From JBFLVQ01 sp040758525 (GTDB lineage Bacteria > Acidobacteriota > Blastocatellia > Chloracidobacteriales > JADJPF01): a stretch of DNA of 9,630 bases. Position 1 is the first letter of the stretch. Every line of letters starts with the position of its first letter. The stretch spans positions 1 to 9,630 of the forward strand of contig JBFLVQ010000356.1 in assembly GCA_040758525.1 (NCBI GenBank), given 5' to 3'. The translations under genes and the position numbers were made by a program. Below are positions 4,878 to 9,630 of this stretch, one piece after another. Below the pieces are notes generated by a model that ran no database searches, had not been told where the DNA came from, and saw only the letters and a program-made list of their open reading frames with translations.

Positions 4878-6113
4878 ATGAACAGCAGAATTGAACCAAG
4901 AGTCGTGATCGCTGGCGCTGGTATCGCAGGACTTGCCGCTGCTCTTGCATTCCGCAAGGCTGGGTATGAGGTGATCGTCGTCGAACGCGCATCATCGCTA
5001 AGAACTGTTGGTGCCGGCATTCTGATCCAAGCCAATGGCCTTCTTGTTCTCGACGCTCTTGGTCTTGGAGAAGCTGTCCGTGCTGCTGGCGTTACAAGAC
5101 GCACGTTTGACTTGCGTGACCGTCACGGGCACCTCCTCTTACATACCGACTTCAACGCCGTTCTTCCCTCACATCTTTGCCCCGTGTCTATTCATCGGGC
5201 CCAACTGCACCACATTCTTTGGGAAGGCTGTGCGTCCTCTGGAGTTTCGTTACAACTTGGGTACCAAGTGAGAAGTGTCGAGGCAAATGCACCACAACCT
5301 TCGCTCATTTGTAAGACGATAGCCGGAGAAAAACAGATCAGCGGTGATCTCGTCATCGGTGCTGATGGCATTAAGTCCATCGTGCGTGATGCGGGCGGGT
5401 TCGTGACTCACTTGGAACCGGTCATTGAGGGCAGCGTTCAGGGAGTGGCTTTTCTTTCCATATCCGAACCGCTTCACGGAGAATACTTCGGTGGCGGCGA
5501 AGCCTGTGGAATGCTGCCAATTGGTAGCACACAAACCTTTTGGTTCTGGGGTGGTTCTGGCGATGCGGTTAGTGCGATGGAAAGCACACCATTCCTTGAG
5601 TGGAAAGAGCATGTTTGTAATAACTTTCCCGTGATGCAACGGGTACTTGATCATCAGTATGAGTGGTTGGGACTGGTGCGTCTGTTGCACCGTAGCGTTC
5701 GATGTGAGAGTTGGTCTCGTGGCAATGTGGTTCTTATCGGAGATGCTGCTCATGCAATGAGCCCTAACCTGGGACAGGGAGCGAACTGTGCCTTGGTTGA
5801 TGCACTTGCTCTTGCTTGCCATGTCGCCGTGATGACTTCAACGAATGACTTCAGTAAGGCACTCGTGCGATTTGAGCGTGACAGACGTTCGCTGGTTGAA
5901 ATCATACAACAACGTGGATATCAGGAAGGGATCGTTGGTACACAGAGTTGGCCCGGTGCCGAGTTGTTGTTCAAGCTGGCACTTCGTCTGGCTCGATTTG
6001 CTTCGAGTGCAAGACGCAATGCTGAAGTAAGGATGATGAGCGGCCTGGATGGTGAGGGATTCGATCTCGTTGCTGCAGGTATTCGTCTGCCTGTGCCATG
6101 GCAGACGCGCTGA
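4878..6113 (+). CDS. FAD-dependent monooxygenase (class A, PHBH/UbiH/salicylate hydroxylase type)
   Basis: 411 residues; ATG 4878 follows GAGGAG with 6 nt spacing. All three family fingerprints are present: the Rossmann GxGxxG (GAGIAG, 13-18, with VVER at 34-37 closing the fold), the DG motif (VIGADGIKSIVRD, 159-171) that contacts both FAD and NAD(P)H, and the GD motif (VVLIGDAAHAMSPNLGQGAN, 284-303) that binds the FAD ribityl chain. The conserved Arg after the second strand set is in SIHRAQL (R107). Class A flavoprotein monooxygenases use NAD(P)H and O2 to hydroxylate aromatic or polyketide substrates; TetX-like members inactivate tetracyclines. Length is typical for single-component enzymes with no C-terminal thioredoxin-like extension. 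It follows the DUF2141 gene by 148 bp on the same strand, under the presumed control of the upstream TetR repressor. The substrate cannot be deduced from the sequence. Confidence 0.92.
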   Translation: MNSRIEPRVVIAGAGIAGLAAALAFRKAGYEVIVVERASSLRTVGAGILIQANGLLVLDALGLGEAVRAAGVTRRTFDLRDRHGHLLLHTDFNAVLPSHLCPVSIHRAQLHHILWEGCASSGVSLQLGYQVRSVEANAPQPSLICKTIAGEKQISGDLVIGADGIKSIVRDAGGFVTHLEPVIEGSVQGVAFLSISEPLHGEYFGGGEACGMLPIGSTQTFWFWGGSGDAVSAMESTPFLEWKEHVCNNFPVMQRVLDHQYEWLGLVRLLHRSVRCESWSRGNVVLIGDAAHAMSPNLGQGANCALVDALALACHVAVMTSTNDFSKALVRFERDRRSLVEIIQQRGYQEGIVGTQSWPGAELLFKLALRLARFASSARRNAEVRMMSGLDGEGFDLVAAGIRLPVPWQTR

Positions 6114-6171
6114 CTTCAGAGGAATCATGTGTGAACTTGGGCGATGCAGGCGATCGATACCAATCGTCGGC

Positions 6172-6191
6172 TAACAAGAGCACTCTTATTA
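6172..6191. repeat. Near-perfect palindrome downstream of the monooxygenase
   Basis: TAACAAGAG (6172-6180 region) is mirrored by CTCTTATTA with one mismatch and a 2-nt centre, followed by AT-rich sequence (ACTATTGCTTTGTTATTATT). It could serve as a weak terminator for the cassette, but the loop is too tight for a good RNA hairpin without opening inner pairs, so a protein-binding palindrome is as likely. Confidence 0.25.
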
Positions 6192-6224
6192 CTATTGCTT
6201 TGTTATTATTAAGCCTCACCTGCA

Positions 6225-6299
6225 CTACTTTGCTGCCTGCTCAAGTTGATTTGTGATCGCATGCTTAAGCTCTGCTATCACCTCGATATCGAGAAGGCT
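6225..6299 (-). pseudogene. Short minus-strand coding remnant in the gap before the PadR gene
   Basis: On the minus strand 6299-6228 reads SLLDIEVIAELKHAI then TNQLEQAAK to a TAG (6227-6225), a well-behaved amphipathic helix pattern typical of a protein C-terminus. An in-frame TAG immediately precedes it (6302-6300) and no ATG is present; a GTG gives at most 18 residues. It contains the perfect 12-bp palindrome CTCGATATCGAG (6282-6293). It may be debris of a lost gene, or chance. No intact gene lies in 6114-6459. Confidence 0.18.
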
Positions 6300-6394
6300 C
6301 TACACAATACTGCTGAAGCTAGCATATTACCTTGATTGCTTTCTGAACCATAGGCTACCTAGATTTGATCTCTTGCTGCTACCAGTAAATTTTC

Positions 6395-6436
6395 TTGACT
6401 TAGTACCTCGGTTACAATAGTATTGTAATAGAGGTA
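6395..6436 (+). promoter_or_regulatory. Sigma70-type promoter overlapped by a 33-bp inverted-repeat operator (PadR autoregulation)
   Basis: TTGACT (6395-6400) and TAGTAT (6418-6423) are separated by 17 bp, a good -35/-10 pair with transcription expected near 6430. An inverted repeat spans 6404-6436: left arm TACCTCGGTTACAATA, one central G (6420), right arm TATTGTAATAGAGGTA. The arms match at 14 of 16 positions; only the two bases at arm positions 7-8 differ. The repeat covers the spacer and the -10 box, so a bound repressor would block RNA polymerase. PadR-family repressors typically bind such palindromes in their own promoters, so the following gene product is the likely ligand. Confidence 0.75.
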
Positions 6437-6459
6437 TTAATGGGTAAGATAGGCAATAT

Positions 6460-6786
6460 ATGGATAAAAAATTATTAAAAGGGGCAGCAACAACATTAAT
6501 TCTTTCACTACTGGATGAGCGTCCAATGCATGGCTATGAACTAACTCAATCTATAAAAGAGCGTACACAAGGGATATTCCAGTTTAGTGAAGGTACTATT
6601 TACCCTATTCTCTATGGGCTTGAAGATAAGCGCCAGATTCGAGGTGTCTGGGAAGTATCTGACAGTACTCGTCGTAAGAAAATATACCGTCTCACCTCGT
6701 TGGGAAAAAAAACACTCAAAATACGTCTTGAGCAATGGTCATCTTTTAAAAAGGGCCTAGAGCTAGTCATTGGAGAAAGTTCATGA
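6460..6786 (+). CDS. PadR-family transcriptional repressor
   Basis: 108 residues, the normal size of a PadR subfamily-2 protein (winged helix plus one C-terminal dimer helix). The core reads LLDERPMHGYELTQSI (17-32), FSEGTIYPILYGLE (42-55), then the wing VWEVSDSTRRKKIYRLTSLGKK (63-84), all matching the family pattern HGYxLxxxI / xxGTxYPxLxxLE / RxxYxLTxxG. The ribosome site is weak (AGG at 6451-6453). A 13-codon frame starting at ATG 6440 overlaps the start but looks incidental. The gene follows the operator at 6404-6436 and overlaps the next gene by 4 nt (ATGA 6783-6786). PadR proteins sense phenolics, drugs or redox signals, or respond to a neighbouring membrane protein; the signal here is unknown. 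Confidence 0.93.
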   Translation: MDKKLLKGAATTLILSLLDERPMHGYELTQSIKERTQGIFQFSEGTIYPILYGLEDKRQIRGVWEVSDSTRRKKIYRLTSLGKKTLKIRLEQWSSFKKGLELVIGESS

Positions 6787-7262
6787 AAAAACAGACTCAG
6801 ATAGAAATTGATAAGTTTATCAACCTGGTGCTATCTAAAACCCATATTCCTCAAGCCTGTAAAGACGATATCTGCGAAGAGATATCTAATCATCTGGAAA
6901 CTTCTATGGAAACTTTTATGCAATTAGGTTTCTCTGAGGAAATGGCATTAGCTAGAGCAATCTCTGAGTTTGGTTCTGAAGATGCAATAAGTCGAGACTT
7001 AAGACGTTGGAATTATTTACACTGGTTACGAACCTTACTTAACAATCCTATTTGGAGCCGTAAACTCTCTCTAAAATATGTCTTATTTACTTACTACATC
7101 TTTACCTATCTTATTGCAGCAGTTGAATTGATCTTTATGACGACACTTACTAACCATGAGCGACATTACATTTATTTTGCGATTATTTCAGTATCTGTCA
7201 TTGCATTGATACATCTGGTTGTCGATGTTTGGAAAGTAACGAAAAGTAGAGTACTGCGCTAG
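6783..7262 (+). CDS. Small two-helix membrane protein with an N-terminal permease-prefix (HAAS/DUF1700-like) domain
   Basis: 159 residues; ATG 6783 overlaps the PadR stop, with GGAG 7 nt upstream. Residues 20-76 form a helical cytoplasmic domain with ICEEISNHLETSMETFMQLGFSEEMALARAISEFGS. This is the E-E-[IL]-x-x-H-[IL]-...-G-x-s-x-x-e-A-...-A-...-FG pattern of the permease-prefix domain found fused to FtsX/MacB-type permeases and of HAAS/DUF1700 proteins. Two predicted membrane helices follow (about 98-121 and 128-150), with a basic C-terminus. There is no FtsX permease, so it is a stand-alone form. PadR plus such a protein is a recurring two-gene arrangement, and coupled translation suggests they work in one circuit, with the membrane protein perhaps conveying an envelope signal or being the regulated effector. 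This is inference from context. Confidence 0.75.
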   Translation: MKKQTQIEIDKFINLVLSKTHIPQACKDDICEEISNHLETSMETFMQLGFSEEMALARAISEFGSEDAISRDLRRWNYLHWLRTLLNNPIWSRKLSLKYVLFTYYIFTYLIAAVELIFMTTLTNHERHYIYFAIISVSVIALIHLVVDVWKVTKSRVLR

Positions 7263-7276
7263 AGTCAAAATCCTCT

Positions 7277-7759
7277 CTATAAAACTGGGGAAAATAGTTC
7301 ACAATCCTTATCACACTGAATGAAAGATTGTACTGTATCTCCAAAGGCGCCTATGGTCGCCTTAACTATCTGCCCACCTTGCTTTGTTAGTGTTATCGGT
7401 GCCAATACAGGTTTGGCACCCCGACTTACCGATTCGTGGAAGCATACTTCTACATCATCAACAAGAAAGGCTATATCTTTCACTCCATCGCCATGCAATC
7501 TAACATGTTCTGCAATGGCACTGTTCGGCACAAGAGAGCTGGTCAAGATAAGATTTATCTCTCCCTGTCTCAGCACCAACGATACTTTATCGCGCACACC
7601 AGTTTCTAACCCGAAAAAAGCTGCTGGCGTAAAACTAAACATCGTCCTGAAATAGTGGGACACTTGCCGAACATTGCCTACATAGAATTCAATGTAGGCG
7701 AAACCATTCATCGCTAGCGCTCTTATTCCGCTATCAGCAGTCTCCACATTGTTAATCAT
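7277..7759 (-). CDS. VOC-fold protein matching only the N-terminal half of 4-hydroxyphenylpyruvate dioxygenase / 4-hydroxymandelate synthase
   Basis: 160 residues; ATG at 7759-7757 is preceded on the minus strand by AGGAGAAG. The sequence NGFAYIEFYVGNVRQVSHYF (18-37), LETGVRDKVSLVLRQGEINL (51-70), EHVRLHGDGVKDIAFLVDDV (84-103) and GDTVQSFI (140-147) follows the N-terminal VOC domain of HPPD/HmaS closely. In those enzymes this domain is structural, and the Fe(II) ligands (two His and a Glu) lie in the second VOC domain, which is absent here: the frame stops at 7279-7277 and no continuing homology is visible downstream. The canonical VOC metal positions are also not His/Glu (for example KDIAF in place of HIAF). 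It therefore cannot be a normal dioxygenase. Options are a truncated gene, a subunit needing a partner, or a ligand-binding or resistance protein. It lies 112 bp downstream of the NRPS gene on the same strand, so it is likely part of that cluster. Confidence 0.82.
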   Translation of the reverse strand: MINNVETADSGIRALAMNGFAYIEFYVGNVRQVSHYFRTMFSFTPAAFFGLETGVRDKVSLVLRQGEINLILTSSLVPNSAIAEHVRLHGDGVKDIAFLVDDVEVCFHESVSRGAKPVLAPITLTKQGGQIVKATIGAFGDTVQSFIQCDKDCELFSPVL

Positions 7760-7871
7760 AGTTTAGCTTCTCCTAATTGCATGGGTGTTGCTGATTCGAT
7801 CTTTCTGGTGTACTGAATAACTGGCTGTTCACTCCATTGCCCCTTTCCTCTACCTGACTACTAATGGACAA

Positions 7872-9630
7872 TCATTGTTTGTCGCAGCCTTGCGCGCGCA
7901 AAATACACTGTTTTAGCTGTCGCGCTAGGACATCGACATGAGGTTTTAAAACTATATTATGGTGATTTCCTGAGACAGTATGGACCGCTATCGGCCCCGA
8001 GCAGAATTTATCCCAGCCCATTGTCGGGTTTTGATAGAGCTGGTATTGGCTGGAAGTCTCATTGATATATGCAGGCAGTTCTTCAGTACGAAACACTGTG
8101 ATCTGATTGGTATAAGTTTTAGCAACGTAATTACTTGAGGCTTGCAGATTACTCTTGTAAACGTGATAGAACCGCCGAATCTGAGCTAGATCTAGATCGG
8201 GCGTAGATTGAGTCCCTATCCTGAGTGCTTTCACGATATAATTCAATTGCTCATCAATATTCATTCCCTCAAGATCGCTACGAGTAATGGGCAATCTCCT
8301 AAACCTCGTGTACTGGCTTAATAATTCTATATCGTCGATATTGCCTAATTCCCAACCCAATGGAGCATAGGTATCAAACAAAGCTAGTAAAGCAATCTTT
8401 TCGCCCTTTTTTTCCAATTGTTGGGCCATTTCCATAGCTATTTTGCCACCTAGCGACCAACCACCCAATAGATATGGACCTTGATGCTGTACGTCGCGTA
8501 GAGCGTTTATATAACGAGTGGCCATCTCTTCAATGGTTGTATCAGCTTCTTGATTTTCAACAAGGCCTGCCGCCTGCAAGCCATAAAACGGTTGATCTTC
8601 GCCTAGCAAACGGGCAAGCTCGTAATAACAAAGCACCTCTCCTCCAGCCGGATGTACACAAAAGAAAGGTAACTTGGTACCATTGGCATTTATTTTTACA
8701 AGCGGAGTCCATTTTGATAAGTCCGCGTGTTGGAGTAGCAAGATTGCCAAATTTTCAATTGTTGCTCCTTGAAAGAGAGCTGTAAGCGGCAGGGTTTTGC
8801 CAAAACGGTTCTTGATCTGGGCCATTAGGCTTACTGCCAGTAGTGAATGCCCACCGAGTTCAAAGAAGTTATCATTAACCCCAATAGGATGGATGTTTAA
8901 AATCTTCTGCCAAATATCAGCAAGTTCAATCTCGATGGCGTTCCGTGGCGCAACATACTCTTTCCGTGAAGCATTTGCGTTGCGCTCAGGCACAGGCAGC
9001 AAATGACGGTCGATTTTACCATTTGGCGTGAGCGGTAATGTATCAAGGATAAGGAAATCGGTTGGGATCATATAATCTGGCAAATGTCGTTTCAGATGGT
9101 TGCGTAAATCGCTGATAGAAACAGTAGCATTTGGTTTGAAGACGATATAAGCTGCTAACTGTTTTTCGCCAGGAATATCCTCACGAACCATCACCACACT
9201 TTTTGCCACTGCTAGGTGACTACCCAACACTGTTTCAATCTCGCCCAATTCTATACGGTAGCCGCGAATCTTTACCTGGAAGTCTTTCCTTCCAACAAAG
9301 CTGATGCTGCCGTCAGGGAGCACACGCCCAATGTCTCCCGTCTTGTATATGCGTCTCTCACCTCCTTCGGGATCAGGTAAGAAACTTCTCTCTGTCTCTT
9401 CTGGTCTCATCCAGTAGCCGGGTGCGATATATCGACTCCTTATCGCGATCTCTCCATAAAGAGCGACTCTTTCCTCTCTCTCGTTTAGCAAAAGGACCTC
9501 CGTATCCGCTACCGGAAATCCAACCGGCACACTACTACCGATAAGCTTAGCCTTTTTATTGATAAAGTATTGAAGCGCCAGTGTCGATTCGGTTGGGCCT
9601 AATCCATTGATCAAAGTGCAATGATCAGAG
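7872..9630 (-). CDS. Nonribosomal peptide synthetase, C-terminal part: adenylation (partial) - carrier - thioesterase (5' end beyond window)
   Basis: At least 585 codons are visible; the frame enters from the right edge, so its true start is outside. Numbering from the codon at 9614-9612: adenylation motifs A5 GLGPTEST (4-11), A6 GEIAIRSRYIAPGYW (54-68), A7 YKTGDIGR (90-97), A8 GRKDFQVKIRGYRIELGEIE (108-127), A9 LPDYMIP (178-184) and A10 NGKIDR (198-203, catalytic Lys200). The carrier domain has DNFFELGGHSLLAV (248-261) with phosphopantetheine Ser257. The type I thioesterase starts near 316 (FFCVHPAGG) with nucleophile GGWSLGG (Ser387), Asp414 (LFDTY) and His551/His552 (GNHHNIV). A terminal thioesterase means this is the last module, releasing the product by hydrolysis or cyclisation. 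By alignment to PheA, three specificity-code positions are visible (322 Gly, 330 Leu, 331 Ala); the rest are upstream, so the amino acid cannot be predicted. No epimerisation or methyltransferase insertion is seen. Confidence 0.96.
   Translation of the reverse strand, partial: SDHCTLINGLGPTESTLALQYFINKKAKLIGSSVPVGFPVADTEVLLLNEREERVALYGEIAIRSRYIAPGYWMRPEETERSFLPDPEGGERRIYKTGDIGRVLPDGSISFVGRKDFQVKIRGYRIELGEIETVLGSHLAVAKSVVMVREDIPGEKQLAAYIVFKPNATVSISDLRNHLKRHLPDYMIPTDFLILDTLPLTPNGKIDRHLLPVPERNANASRKEYVAPRNAIEIELADIWQKILNIHPIGVNDNFFELGGHSLLAVSLMAQIKNRFGKTLPLTALFQGATIENLAILLLQHADLSKWTPLVKINANGTKLPFFCVHPAGGEVLCYYELARLLGEDQPFYGLQAAGLVENQEADTTIEEMATRYINALRDVQHQGPYLLGGWSLGGKIAMEMAQQLEKKGEKIALLALFDTYAPLGWELGNIDDIELLSQYTRFRRLPITRSDLEGMNIDEQLNYIVKALRIGTQSTPDLDLAQIRRFYHVYKSNLQASSNYVAKTYTNQITVFRTEELPAYINETSSQYQLYQNPTMGWDKFCSGPIAVHTVSGNHHNIVLKPHVDVLARQLKQCILRAQGCDKQ

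Noticed and set aside
5250..5822. Minus-strand 190-codon reading frame inside the monooxygenase
   Set aside because: It is antisense to the FAD-binding motifs of a clear enzyme gene, with no motifs or ribosome site of its own.
6440..6478. 13-codon frame (MGKIGNIW...) overlapping the PadR start
   Set aside because: It starts soon after the transcription start but has no ribosome site, and the peptide has no leader-peptide features such as runs of one amino acid.
7872..9614. TTG at 9614-9612 as the true start of the NRPS gene
   Set aside because: The frame continues to the window edge with adenylation-domain sequence (SDHCT before LINGLGPTE), and the first half of the adenylation domain must lie beyond, so the gene is cut by the window.

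Overview
The window is a low-to-medium GC bacterial segment (by eye, roughly mid-40s % G+C). It looks like an accessory region: short regulator-led cassettes, gene debris in the gaps, and the end of a nonribosomal peptide synthetase (NRPS) gene. No rRNA, tRNA, CRISPR array, intact insertion sequence or phage module is visible. The taxon cannot be fixed from this sequence. A PadR regulator paired with a permease-prefix protein, a PD40 repeat protein and an NRPS would fit a soil-type lineage such as Acidobacteriota, but this is only a weak inference.

Left part (1-2402). The window opens in the last 43 codons of a Crp/Fnr-type regulator. Converging on it is a 135-residue protein on the minus strand whose Cys33/His50 pair and surrounding motifs resemble the CheD/CNF1 glutamine-deamidase fold; no chemotaxis gene is nearby. 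A gap follows with a 21-bp tandem repeat and a short minus-strand coding remnant. Next is a secreted or membrane-anchored beta-propeller (PD40/TolB-like) protein at 983-1876. Behind it is a probable broken gene (1959-2333) interrupted by one in-frame TGA.

Middle part (2439-6113). This is a plus-strand cassette: a TetR-family repressor, a polytopic DUF418/DUF1624-like membrane protein whose start overlaps the repressor stop by 4 nt, a membrane-anchored DUF2141 protein, and a 411-residue FAD-dependent aromatic-ring-type monooxygenase. Two 14-bp palindromes spaced 20 bp apart precede the repressor, and one covers its start codon, so autorepression is likely. A pair of alternative hairpins lies between the DUF2141 gene and the monooxygenase. 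The cassette looks like an inducible small-molecule modification or envelope-response unit, but its substrate cannot be read from sequence.

Right part (6114-9630). A 346-base gap of debris and palindromes leads to a well-formed promoter overlapped by a 33-bp inverted repeat. It drives a PadR repressor and, with a 4-nt overlap, a small protein with an N-terminal permease-prefix-like domain and two membrane helices but no attached permease. Converging from the right edge are minus-strand genes: the C-terminal end of an NRPS (rest of the adenylation domain, carrier domain, thioesterase), then a VOC protein that matches only the N-terminal half of 4-hydroxyphenylpyruvate dioxygenase / 4-hydroxymandelate synthase and lacks the catalytic half. 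The thioesterase marks the last NRPS module, so this appears to be one end of a biosynthetic cluster extending beyond the window.
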